DNA of 64,000 nt from assembly GCA_048296855.1 (NCBI GenBank), contig CP182631.1. One strand, given 5' to 3'. The translations under genes were made by a program, and so were the position numbers. The notes below the pieces were generated by a model. It did not search any database. It worked only from the letters and a program-made list of their open reading frames with translations, and was not told where the DNA came from. The DNA is from Pseudocolwellia sp048296855 (GTDB lineage Bacteria > Pseudomonadota > Gammaproteobacteria > Enterobacterales > Alteromonadaceae). Below, piece after piece: positions 36,869-45,269 of this stretch (position 1 is the first letter of the stretch; every line of letters starts with the position of its first letter).

Positions 36869-36953
36869 GCCGGTGTGGTGGAATTGGTAGACACGACGGA
36901 TTCAAAATCCGTTGCCTTCGGGCGTGACGGTTCAAGTCCGTCTTCCGGTACCA
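36869..36953 (+). tRNA. tRNA-Leu (anticodon CAA)
   Basis: An 85-base class II tRNA. The anticodon stem ACGGA/TCCGT encloses the loop TTCAAAA, so the anticodon is CAA, reading UUG. The long variable arm GCCTTCGGGCG-type hairpin, the D-arm (TGGTGGAATTGGTAGACAC) and the T-arm (GACGG TTCAAGT CCGTC) are clear, and CCA is encoded. G1-U72 occurs also in other bacterial leucine tRNAs. The acceptor stem shows an apparent U6-U67 mismatch and a G7-U66 wobble. Confidence 0.95.
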
Positions 36954-36971
36954 TTCTTTGCAAGAGACATT

Positions 36972-36997
36972 AAGCCGACCTAGAGTCGGTTTTTTTG
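36972..36997 (+). terminator. Rho-independent terminator of tRNA-Leu
   Basis: CCGAC (36975-36979) pairs with GTCGG (36985-36989), extended by G-T and A-T pairs, followed by eight T. Confidence 0.8.
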
Positions 36998-37054
36998 TGT
37001 TTGAGATATAGTTAATTTATAGAATTAAAACCAATTTGAAGTCGCTTCAAATAA

Positions 37055-37327
37055 TCATTCATCCCATGGAGGTCGATTGTATTTACCTTCAGCTCGCATT
37101 CTTTTTGTTTTCAATGGCTCTTCACTAACCGTGTTTTGCGGCGTTTTACTCTTTTCCTTGACGTGGTTTTTGTAGGCTCTTCGAGCGGCAGCCTTGCTTT
37201 CGAAACCTTTATGCTTGCATCCTGAGTAACCGTGAACTTGTTTATTAGTATCTTCCCAGTTGTCGTAAATGCCGGGTTGGCGGCCTTCGAAAACAACATA
37301 AGCTTTAAATCTGCTAAAATGGGTGTG
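37055..37327 (-). pseudogene. Viroplasmin-domain gene lacking its start (relic)
   Basis: The minus-strand frame 37327-37055 is open for 90 codons and reads AYVVFEGRQPGIYDNWEDT, then QVHGYSGCKHKGFESKAAA. This is the caulimovirus viroplasmin / RNase HI N-terminal domain, a small fold that binds RNA-DNA hybrid in RNase H proteins. The tail ends NRPPWDE. There is no ATG, GTG or TTG in frame between the upstream stop (37328-37330) and the domain. The sequence just upstream is an IS4-type transposase relic, so the original start was probably removed. A shadow ORF in another frame covers the same DNA. It may be untranslated. Confidence 0.7.
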
Positions 37328-37339
37328 TTAGAAAAATCA

Positions 37340-37692
37340 CTTGCCATTAAAAACCACTGCAGTCCTTAGCAAAAAACAGCCTTAATGCGTATCTAAATCC
37401 GACTAGTCAATCAGAATAATAGGGCGTGACGAAGGATTCACATATTGCGTATTGATTACGCGATAGATAGGTAATTGTTCATTCACAATATGTTTATTAG
37501 ACAACAAACGGTCGGCTCGTTTGATGCGATGTTTTTCATATGCTGAAGATGAAATCCTACGTCAGAGGTTACACTGGCTGTAGCTCCATTTAACAAACTG
37601 CTCACACAACTCGTTAATGACGCTCGTCTAACTTTATGCATTTTAGGCGTGACAGCTGTAAGAAATTTCTTCAAAATAACAACTTCATTCAT
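37340..37692 (-). mobile_element. IS4-family transposase relic (5' part, frameshifted)
   Basis: The minus strand begins with ATG at 37692 and reads MNEVVILKKFLTAVTPKMHK. After about 47 codons a frame change is needed, and the reading continues KHRIKRADRLLSNKHIV, then NPSSRPIILID, a stop where Trp is expected, SDLDTH, another stop, and GCFLLRTAVVFNGK. This is the N-terminal part of a transposase of the IS4 type common in Shewanella and Colwellia. With one frameshift and two in-frame stops, and no catalytic C-terminal part, it is dead. It ends where the viroplasmin relic begins. Confidence 0.75.
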
Positions 37693-37857
37693 GGTATTAG
37701 TCTTTAGTGATGTTTGGCGATTGATCTGATCACCAAATACCTTGAATGTTCCAAATTATTTTAACAATGACTCACCACCTTATTTCGTGGGGATACCTCA
37801 GACCCTGATCCCAGATACTTTAACCTCAGATACTTTTGACATTGATAAATCTTAAAT

Positions 37858-37886
37858 AACAAGAGCAAGCAATGCATGCTCTTGTT
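37858..37886 (-). terminator. Hairpin after the small secreted protein gene
   Basis: AACAAGAGCA (37858-37867) pairs with TGCTCTTGTT (37877-37886). The T-run on the minus strand is short, so this is a moderate terminator at the end of the leftward operon. Confidence 0.55.
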
Positions 37887-37921
37887 TAAATAATGATTAT
37901 CTTTGGCCTAACATACTCTCC

Positions 37922-38281
37922 TTATTTAAACACATATACGCCGGTAAAGCCTTGGGTACTACAATTACCATGATAATTGGCAATTGTGACAATACTGCCA
38001 TTTATCATCGCCATTTGGAGTTGCGTTACAAATACTCTACCTACAGTATCATCCAAATCGTAACCATTAGAGTGAGCATTAAGATTATGCCTCTGTGTTA
38101 GGTCATTAACTGGCGATACCGTTATACTAAGAGCTGGATTGAGATGGTTGGATTGTGAAGAGCCGGTTCTTATTTCTTGAACGTACAATTTGTCTGTTCC
38201 GTTAAACTGACAGTTGTCAGCAAAGGCAGAATTATTCAATATAAGAGCTGAAAGCATGCCAGTTAAAATTTTAATTTTCAT
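37922..38281 (-). CDS. Small secreted protein, possible OB-fold / AB5 B-subunit-like
   Basis: A 119-residue exported protein with signal peptide cleaved after AFA. The mature part has two cysteines (DNCQ near the start, GNCS near the end), fitting one disulfide. The last 45 residues, a helix RVFVTQLQMAMINGSIVTIA followed by NYHGNCSTQGFTGVYVF, resemble the final helix-strand part of small secreted OB-fold proteins related to subtilase-cytotoxin B subunits. That similarity is a pattern judgement, not a search result. It lies 36 bases after the large phosphodiesterase gene, in the same operon. Confidence 0.6.
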   Translation of the reverse strand: MKIKILTGMLSALILNNSAFADNCQFNGTDKLYVQEIRTGSSQSNHLNPALSITVSPVNDLTQRHNLNAHSNGYDLDDTVGRVFVTQLQMAMINGSIVTIANYHGNCSTQGFTGVYVFK

Positions 38282-38317
38282 AGTATTTTCCTTTGATTAA
38301 TAAATGTTAAATTTATA

Positions 38318-40165
38318 TTAGTTCGCTAAAACGATCGTGGGTGGATTGGGTTGTAATTTCAATAGCGGCATTAATTTGCGCTGTAAAGCAATTGAATTTG
38401 TAAGTGAGTTATTCAGGATAGCATCTCTTGTTTCTTCTCTTAAGGCGAACATTACACGGTCTGCATCATCAATAGTCAGGATTTGTACCGATTTGAACTT
38501 ATCAGCCAAACACCCGTAATTACTCACAGTTACCGCATATTTACCCAAGCCATCATCCTTAAAGTTATAACCAATCACAGCGCTGTTATCCAAGGATGCA
38601 CCATCCAGACATTTGGCTATTTCCTGAACACCATACTGGTTAGCAAGCGCAAAATGCGAGTTACCTTTAAGATCGATCAGACTCTTAATATTAAAGAGAT
38701 AAGAAGCAGAATAGTCACAATGTCCAGTTGATGGATAACAATATGGGTTAGTGTAGACCGAAAAATTCTCTGAAATTTGGCGAACATCCGGTGGACGCCA
38801 TGAGGTCACCCCTAGTCCATTATTGATATTATAAGCATAGGTGGGTAATCCTTGGGTATCGGCTACTTCAAAACCAATAACAGCTGGTATAGGTTTTGAA
38901 GTATGTGAAGTTGTATTACTCAACCAGTTTTGCAGGTAATTTTGATTATTGACCTGGTCGGTAAGAGCCGGATAACCGTTAATCGTATTGGTATCCGGGC
39001 CAGGCAAACCGCCAGGATAAACCGTCGCTGAACCAGGTGTGACACCATACAGTAAACGGCTTGATAAAACCGGTATCCAATAATAATTGGCCCAAGCAGA
39101 AATGTGTGAGGCAAGGGTGTTTCCGTTCCCCGTCAGACCATCGGGATAAACATTGGCAAAGGGTTTTAATACAACCCAATGCTTAGCTGCCACCCCTTTA
39201 CAATTATAAATGGAATCGATTGCTTTAATTGCCGCAGCCACCTCATCCTGATGGCGTAAGTCTAACACGACAACCATACCCGGATAATGTTGTCCTATAA
39301 AGTTGAGTGCTGTTGAAATATTAGTAATATATGCGGTACGACTGTTTGAAACAGAAAAAGCATGTGTATCCCGAGAAAATCCTCTTAGCCGATAGCTTAT
39401 CGAGGTATCTATTAGTGCGGGATTGAAATTACTCATAGTGGATCTTGATACGGTAGTGGAAGTGTAAGGGGGGAGCTCCTTGGATGGGTAATAAGTGTAT
39501 AGATCACTCGAATTATGACCAAGACCGCCACCACCTATATCATTAACGGTAAATACGCCCCCTGTATAAGTGTTATTGGCATTTTTAATAACTGGTGGAT
39601 CAATTAACGGATCCCAATTGTATATTGTTGAGATGTATGACGTTCGGCCAATAGTATAATCGTGCATTAATACCAATTGATTGTTTAGGTCCATATGCAC
39701 ATCCAGCTCGATTAACTCAAAGTTTCTCACACCGGCTTCGATAATCGCCTGAATGGAATTTTCGGGTACCGCATGAGCATTCTCATATATTTTTCCATGT
39801 ACTCCTCTATGGGCAGAAAGCAACCATTTTTCATTGTGTGCCTCTATGCTCTGGGAGTCATCAAAACGTTTATCCCAAGTACTTTTATCTTGGTTAATGA
39901 ATTCAATGATTTTATCTTCATCAAACTGCGCATTACCCGGCCCATAATTACATTGGCCATTTTCAGGCTGCACTGCCCACTCGGTAAAACCAGGGCCTGA
40001 TTGAGGTGCAGGCAGCATCTTAGGATCATTTTTTAATGTGGTGTAATAGCGCTTTGCGATGGTATCGGCTTCATTCGTCATAGAGGCCATCACAGGTAAA
40101 AGCCCTTGCACTGTAAAAATGCTGATTAAAGCAGTATATAACCACCTTTTTCGTTTATGTAACAT
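38318..40165 (-). CDS. Large secreted glycerophosphodiesterase-like (GDPD/PLC-like) protein
   Basis: A 615-residue exported protein with a signal peptide (residues about 9-28). The TIM-barrel start is clear: SAHRGVHG, then PENSIQAIIEAGV, ELIELDVHM, and LVLMHDYTIGRTS give the HR, EN, E-x-D and HD catalytic set of glycerophosphodiester phosphodiesterases and the related sphingomyelinase-D-like enzymes. A later strand reads MVVVLDLRHQDEV. Insertions make it about twice the usual GDPD length, and the C-terminal 150 residues are not recognised. It is third in a leftward operon after a TonB receptor and a second GDPD. The real substrate is unknown. Confidence 0.8.
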   Translation of the reverse strand: MLHKRKRWLYTALISIFTVQGLLPVMASMTNEADTIAKRYYTTLKNDPKMLPAPQSGPGFTEWAVQPENGQCNYGPGNAQFDEDKIIEFINQDKSTWDKRFDDSQSIEAHNEKWLLSAHRGVHGKIYENAHAVPENSIQAIIEAGVRNFELIELDVHMDLNNQLVLMHDYTIGRTSYISTIYNWDPLIDPPVIKNANNTYTGGVFTVNDIGGGGLGHNSSDLYTYYPSKELPPYTSTTVSRSTMSNFNPALIDTSISYRLRGFSRDTHAFSVSNSRTAYITNISTALNFIGQHYPGMVVVLDLRHQDEVAAAIKAIDSIYNCKGVAAKHWVVLKPFANVYPDGLTGNGNTLASHISAWANYYWIPVLSSRLLYGVTPGSATVYPGGLPGPDTNTINGYPALTDQVNNQNYLQNWLSNTTSHTSKPIPAVIGFEVADTQGLPTYAYNINNGLGVTSWRPPDVRQISENFSVYTNPYCYPSTGHCDYSASYLFNIKSLIDLKGNSHFALANQYGVQEIAKCLDGASLDNSAVIGYNFKDDGLGKYAVTVSNYGCLADKFKSVQILTIDDADRVMFALREETRDAILNNSLTNSIALQRKLMPLLKLQPNPPTIVLAN

Positions 40166-40215
40166 AACACTTTCCTTTTAGTATTTTAGGGAGATTTTGT
40201 TTCTAATGATGTTTA

Positions 40216-41154
40216 TCAAGGGTGTTTCACCTCCTGTTGCATGCAATCATCTGTTGATAGTTTGCGTTGTCTTTTCGATGTTAAATAATCAATTAACAGT
40301 TGTGGTTGATCGGTTTGGATAATGTTGACTTTGGCATTAGCAAAAGCGTTATATCCAGCTTCTGTGTCTACATCCGCCGCTATTTGATCTGGTCTGCCTA
40401 AAGCATTTACCCAAACGGCACTACCTTGCTTATTCAGCTTTTCACTCAGCTTGGCTGACGTATATGAGGGCCGTAAATGAACCATCTTGAAGCCATTTTT
40501 TACTAACAAATCCGCTTGCTCTGGACTCTCAGCCATTGGCATTAACCAGGCGTCAGGTAAATGGGGTAATATTCGCGCCAGTACAGCCGGTTGTTGGTGA
40601 TAAAAAGAGAGTTGCTTATCCATTCCCGCCAATTTTGCTAGCTTGGCGATGGCCGCGAGGGTTTTATCACTGTAATCTTTTAAATCAAGATGGGTGATAA
40701 CGCCCCTTTTAGCAGCTTCAAACACTTCAGCTAAAGTAGGGATTTTAAGTGCCGACACGCTGCCATCGTTATTCAGTAAATTAACCTGTTTTAATTCAGC
40801 TAGGCTCATCTTTGCCACTGCGCCCTGACCATTGGTAGTGCGATCAATCGTTTCGTCATGCATCAGCACCAATGTACCGTCTTTACTCAGTCGTACGTCT
40901 AGTTCGACAAAATCTACGCCTAATGCAATCGCATCTTTTATGGCTGACAATGAATTTTCAGGGGAATGCTGATGGGCCCCTCGGTGAGCAGCCACTAAGA
41001 CATGTTTAGCTGATGGGTGATTTAATACTTTTAGAATTTGCTCAACACGGCAGTTGTTTTGCAAAGTAGAGACTACATGGGGTTGCGCACTAGTCGTGGC
41101 TGCAACGAATACTTGTAGATAAATTAACAATGCAATTTGTAGGATTTTATTCAT
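40216..41154 (-). CDS. Secreted glycerophosphodiester phosphodiesterase
   Basis: A 312-residue periplasmic or secreted enzyme that hydrolyses glycerophosphodiesters to glycerol-3-phosphate and an alcohol. After a signal peptide (to about residue 23) come VAAHRGAHQHSPENSLSAI, DFVELDVRLSKDGTLVLMHD and DRTTNG, the full catalytic and metal-binding set, and later THLDLKD. The C-terminal end has IIQTDQPQLLIDYL, the typical last barrel strand. It sits 50 bases before the larger GDPD-like gene and 62 after the TonB receptor gene. Confidence 0.92.
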   Translation of the reverse strand: MNKILQIALLIYLQVFVAATTSAQPHVVSTLQNNCRVEQILKVLNHPSAKHVLVAAHRGAHQHSPENSLSAIKDAIALGVDFVELDVRLSKDGTLVLMHDETIDRTTNGQGAVAKMSLAELKQVNLLNNDGSVSALKIPTLAEVFEAAKRGVITHLDLKDYSDKTLAAIAKLAKLAGMDKQLSFYHQQPAVLARILPHLPDAWLMPMAESPEQADLLVKNGFKMVHLRPSYTSAKLSEKLNKQGSAVWVNALGRPDQIAADVDTEAGYNAFANAKVNIIQTDQPQLLIDYLTSKRQRKLSTDDCMQQEVKHP

Positions 41155-41216
41155 TTTTATCTCTTTAAAAAGGCCTGTTAACTCAATAACAGGCCAGTGC
41201 TCTATTTATAATGGAT

Positions 41217-43880
41217 TTAAAAATTGTAGCTAAGGCCCAGCTGAAAGGTTCTGCCGCTTTGTAATACACCTTTAATACGGGTTTTATCATCTTGAGTAAA
41301 AGAGCGAATTTGCTCGTTGCTTAGATTAAGCGCATCTAATCTGATTTGAAGGTGTTTAGAAATAGCGTAACCGGCTGAAAAATCGAGTTGACCATAGGCA
41401 TCACGATAAAGTGGTTGTCCAGCAGTACCTGAAGCATTGAGTAAATAATCTGTACGCCAGTTATATGCTAGCTTCATCGAAACTGGCTCAGCGTCATAAT
41501 ACAAAATTGCGTTGTAACTACTTTTTGATAAGCCAGGCAATTGAGAAGCTAGAATAATGCTGCTCTGTGTTTGCTCATTAAATTCAGCTGAGCTATCGGT
41601 AAAGGTCGCGTTAAGTGAGATCCCAGCACCTTGGAAGTTCTCAGGTAAAAATCTAAATGGCGAAGTAAAACCAATCTCAAAGCCAGATATTTTGGCTGAT
41701 TTTCCGTTTGTTGGGGCGCTGACATACACTGCATGTAAATTGCCATCTGGATCAGGTAGTTGAACTTCAGTAGTGGCAGACTCCACGAAACCATTTAGTT
41801 CTTTTTGAAAATAAGCCACGGTAAATGCCGCACCTTCAGCAAAATACCACTCTAAACCAATGTCATAATTAGCCGCGGTAAAAGGGTTAATATCGGGGTT
41901 ACCAGATTTGCCGGTTAAAGTGCCAAAATTAACGTCAATGGCTGGCGCAATATCCGTTAGGTTTGGTCTAGTCAATGAACGATAAGCGGCAAAACGCGCA
42001 ACCAATTCTTGGTTAATATCCCATTTCACATTTAAGCTGGGAAGCAATTCATTGTAATCTGTTTCGATACTGACAGGATATTCGCCTGTATCTGTATCCT
42101 TACCTGTACCGCTAGAAGTTTGGTTGGTTGCAACATAACGCAGACCCAAATTACCCGAAATATTATCGCCTAATACAAAATTAGTCATAACATAGGCAGC
42201 AGTAGTACTTTCTTCTATCTCAAAACTGGCTGTCGCCTTAATTTGTGGACTAAGAGGATTTGTATTCAGAACATCGTCTACTAATCTGCTGTAATCAATT
42301 GAGATGATGTTCGCTGGGTAACTAGCAGGGCTGCCGTCTACCGTGAAATCTTTGACTATCAAGTAGTCGGCGATATCGCCACCGAAATCTGGGGATTTTC
42401 TCTTATCTTCAAACTGTGAACTGCCTTTTTTTCTGTCACTTAAATGCAGTCCAAAATCAATTTGTTCAAAAAATTCAGAATCTAGTAAATAGCTAAAATC
42501 AAGATTGATATTTTGTTGTTTATCTTTGTTTAAGCTTGGTAGATTGCGAATTTCCTGCAAGATACTGTAAGAATTAACGTCACCAATAGCCATCCCTGAT
42601 GTTGTTGGTGTGAAGGTAACAAAGTCACCAATCATCTCATAAAATATAGCTGTATTTGCACTTCGGATGTCTACAGCTGTCCAATCATAAAAATCTTCTT
42701 CAGCATCGGCATAACCGAGAGTCGTCGTCATCATTAACGCGTCGGTTAAGTCAGCATCTAGCTTAAAGCTAGTTTGAAACAAGTTAGTGTCTACGCCATA
42801 CTCATAACCTAACACACGCATAAAATGAGATTGTTCAGGAAAAGTACCAGAAACAAAGCGTTGATCTTCACGTTGTAAGTCTTCAGGAATATAAGTCGCA
42901 GGGTAACCCTCAATCGGATAATCATTTCGGATCTGTTCACCGGTATGATCGGTTTTCGCGTATATTGCATCCCATGTTATTGATACATTGTCAGAGATCT
43001 CTCCTTGCAGGGTGAAGGTAGCATTTAATCTTTTTTGTTGGCGGTTATTGGCCATATTTCGAGGATCGCGTGGAATATATAAATCGGCAATGGCGTCAAT
43101 TTCTTCTTGCGTATACGTACCATTTGCAGGGTCAGCATTAGCACCCATTGACATGGTTAAAGGCACCCAAGTAGAAGTATCAGCCATGTATTCTGTTTTA
43201 GTGGTATCTGAATATGCCAGCCCCAACGCTATACCAAATTTGTTGTCACTAAATTGATCGACATATAAAGCAGTAAACTTAGGATCCGTCTTTTCACCTA
43301 AATCGTTATAAACTGCTTTCGCACCTATGTTGATTAACTGCTTATCGTAATCAAGCGGTTTATAAGTGCTAAGTTTCACCGTACCTGCTAACCCTCCTTC
43401 AATATCTTTAGCCGTCAAACTTTTATTGACCACTGCGCCAGAAAAAAGCTCTGAAGCCAATAAGTTAAAGCTGAATCCCCGCTCTTGTGCAGGTGTAATT
43501 GTTTGAATGCCATTTACACTCACTCCTACAAACTCAGAACTTAAGCCTCTAACATTAATTGAACTGGCTTCACCAACCGCAGTTGATTGACCACCACCTT
43601 CAATGCGGCTTACTGTAATACCGGGAATACGTTGCAACGCTTCGGCTAAGTTCAAGTCAGGAAATTTACCAATGTCTTCTGCCACAAGTGCATCCGCGAA
43701 AACGTTTGATTCACGCTTGACATCCATCGCTTTGGCCAAACTGGCTCTTACCCCAGTGACTTCTATTCTCTCTACTTGTTCATCATTGGAAGTTTCTTTA
43801 GCCAGTAAAGGGCTAGAAGCAACTAAAGCTAAGCCACAAGCGAATGCAATTTTGTTTTTGTTAAACATTTCTTTGTCCAT
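41217..43880 (-). CDS. TonB-dependent outer-membrane receptor (carbohydrate type)
   Basis: An 887-residue outer-membrane transporter. After a signal peptide (LALVASSPLLA) comes the EVTGVRASL TonB-box-like region, then the plug domain (IGKFPDLNLAEALQRIPGI, NVRGLSSEF), and a 22-strand type barrel ending in LSYNF with the usual terminal Phe. The plug is of the Xanthomonas/Caulobacter family (TIGR01782-like) that often imports carbohydrates. It is the first gene of the leftward operon with two phosphodiesterases, so the ligand may be a phosphodiester-linked glycan or glycerol derivative; this is inference. ATG 43868 is an alternative start. Confidence 0.93.
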   Translation of the reverse strand: MDKEMFNKNKIAFACGLALVASSPLLAKETSNDEQVERIEVTGVRASLAKAMDVKRESNVFADALVAEDIGKFPDLNLAEALQRIPGITVSRIEGGGQSTAVGEASSINVRGLSSEFVGVSVNGIQTITPAQERGFSFNLLASELFSGAVVNKSLTAKDIEGGLAGTVKLSTYKPLDYDKQLINIGAKAVYNDLGEKTDPKFTALYVDQFSDNKFGIALGLAYSDTTKTEYMADTSTWVPLTMSMGANADPANGTYTQEEIDAIADLYIPRDPRNMANNRQQKRLNATFTLQGEISDNVSITWDAIYAKTDHTGEQIRNDYPIEGYPATYIPEDLQREDQRFVSGTFPEQSHFMRVLGYEYGVDTNLFQTSFKLDADLTDALMMTTTLGYADAEEDFYDWTAVDIRSANTAIFYEMIGDFVTFTPTTSGMAIGDVNSYSILQEIRNLPSLNKDKQQNINLDFSYLLDSEFFEQIDFGLHLSDRKKGSSQFEDKRKSPDFGGDIADYLIVKDFTVDGSPASYPANIISIDYSRLVDDVLNTNPLSPQIKATASFEIEESTTAAYVMTNFVLGDNISGNLGLRYVATNQTSSGTGKDTDTGEYPVSIETDYNELLPSLNVKWDINQELVARFAAYRSLTRPNLTDIAPAIDVNFGTLTGKSGNPDINPFTAANYDIGLEWYFAEGAAFTVAYFQKELNGFVESATTEVQLPDPDGNLHAVYVSAPTNGKSAKISGFEIGFTSPFRFLPENFQGAGISLNATFTDSSAEFNEQTQSSIILASQLPGLSKSSYNAILYYDAEPVSMKLAYNWRTDYLLNASGTAGQPLYRDAYGQLDFSAGYAISKHLQIRLDALNLSNEQIRSFTQDDKTRIKGVLQSGRTFQLGLSYNF

Positions 43881-43907
43881 TTGAGTAATTGATTGGCAAT
43901 ATATTAA

Positions 43908-43962
43908 TACTTACAACGAGTAGGTTTTATTAAGGTTTTGTGAATTTTACTTACACCGAGTA
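43908..43962. promoter_or_regulatory. Paired 15-bp operator-like repeats, 40 bp apart
   Basis: TACTTACAACGAGTA (43908-43922) and TACTTACACCGAGTA (43948-43962) differ at one base and start exactly 40 bases apart, about four helical turns, so both lie on the same face. Each has TACT...AGTA ends in partial dyad. They lie between the divergent TonB receptor and ROK regulator genes, so the ROK protein is the obvious candidate ligand. Confidence 0.7.
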
Positions 43963-44019
43963 AATAGGTTGGATACTTGTCTCACTTTTGCTAAATTATG
44001 TTTTAAATAAATTTGATGA

Positions 44020-45198
44020 ATGCATACCAATTTGAATACATTTTCACATGACCAATTAATTCACCCTCGTTTTTTTTCTCGAGGCCAACTGAGCCTTGTA
44101 AATGATAGTGAGGCCATTGTTTTAGGACAATTACTCCGATGCAAAGAAGCAACACAGGCGGGCTTAGGGGATGGACTAACATTTTCTCAGCAATCAATAT
44201 CGAGAATGCTAACCACGTTACAAGCTCGAGGAATGGTGATTAAAGGAGCTGCCGGTAAAAATAACCGAAGGGGACAACCTAGTTTCAAATTTTATCTCAA
44301 TCCACAATTTGCTTATTCGATTGGTATTTCGTTAATGGCTAAAGGAGTCTCATTGGCTCTCATTAATTTTGCCGGCGAAGCGATTGATTATTTCACACCA
44401 TCGATTGATAACATGGCCAGAGACAATGTATTTTCTGTAGTAACTAAAGGTATAAGTACACTGCTAAATAACAATCAACTCGATTTAGACTGTATTTTTG
44501 GTATTGGTCTTAGCGTTACTGGTTTTTATACCGATTCTCAGTCAGCAATGTTTAATACACCGGATTCACTCAACGATTTTGCCCTAACAGATCTCAATGC
44601 ACTTTTTTCGAAGGCACTTAATTTACCCGTGTGGTCTGATAATGATGGTAATGCAGCAGCTATTGCTGAAAGTATAGGTGGTATAGGAAAGACATTACAA
44701 AGCTTTGCCTATTTTTACTTTGCCACAGGAATTGGTGGTGGTGTGATAAATAAACGAGGTTTGTTTAAAGGTATTAATGGTAATGCTGGAGAGTTTCGCG
44801 CGATTTTGCCCACTGAAGGTTACCTATCTCCTACGTTAGAGTCTTTGAGAATGAGTGTAAATAAACACGGCAGCCACTTTAAAACAGTCAATGAGCTTGT
44901 TGACAATTACTCTGATTCTTTGGCAGGTATAGAAGAATGGATAAGTGATGTTACGCCATCACTTTCACTTATGGTATCAGCCACGTCGGCTGTGTTAGAT
45001 ACTGAAGCGATTGTATTTGGCGGTATTATTCCTAAACAATTGGCTGAGCGATTGATTGCTGAACTGAACTTTTTTGATATTAATCGGCGTGGTGTAAAAC
45101 GTAAAACCGCGAAAGTAATCACCTCAGAATTAGATTTCGATGCCGCCACCTATGGTGCCGCACTATTACCTTTTACTCAGCGATTTTTTCATTTTTAA
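44020..45198 (+). CDS. ROK family transcriptional regulator
   Basis: A 392-residue NagC/XylR-type regulator. The N-terminal winged helix-turn-helix spans about residues 25-85 (TFSQQSISRMLTTLQARGMV, then GRRGQP-like NRRGQPSF). The ROK sugar-kinase-like domain follows, with DNDGNAAAIAES and TGIGGGVINKRGLFKGINGNAGE. The zinc-binding Cys cluster of classical ROK proteins is not obvious in this stretch. It is divergent from the TonB receptor operon and 71 bases upstream of a transporter gene, so it probably controls both by sensing the imported compound. Confidence 0.9.
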   Translation: MHTNLNTFSHDQLIHPRFFSRGQLSLVNDSEAIVLGQLLRCKEATQAGLGDGLTFSQQSISRMLTTLQARGMVIKGAAGKNNRRGQPSFKFYLNPQFAYSIGISLMAKGVSLALINFAGEAIDYFTPSIDNMARDNVFSVVTKGISTLLNNNQLDLDCIFGIGLSVTGFYTDSQSAMFNTPDSLNDFALTDLNALFSKALNLPVWSDNDGNAAAIAESIGGIGKTLQSFAYFYFATGIGGGVINKRGLFKGINGNAGEFRAILPTEGYLSPTLESLRMSVNKHGSHFKTVNELVDNYSDSLAGIEEWISDVTPSLSLMVSATSAVLDTEAIVFGGIIPKQLAERLIAELNFFDINRRGVKRKTAKVITSELDFDAATYGAALLPFTQRFFHF

Positions 45199-45269
45199 TT
45201 TAACATGACATAATACTTTAATATTGTACTGGTAATGTTCTTCTCGCTACATTTTAATGAATTTGTAAA

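Noticed and set aside
37111..37347. 78-codon minus-strand ORF starting MASDFSNTP
   Set aside because: The viroplasmin domain is in a different frame of the same DNA; this ORF only borrows an ATG from the transposase relic.
37483..37692. 69-codon minus-strand ORF as an intact gene
   Set aside because: It is the first part of the frameshifted IS4-type transposase, not a gene of its own.
38337..40000. Plus-strand frames opposite the GDPD-like gene
   Set aside because: Antisense to a gene with clear catalytic motifs and signal peptide; no supporting signals.
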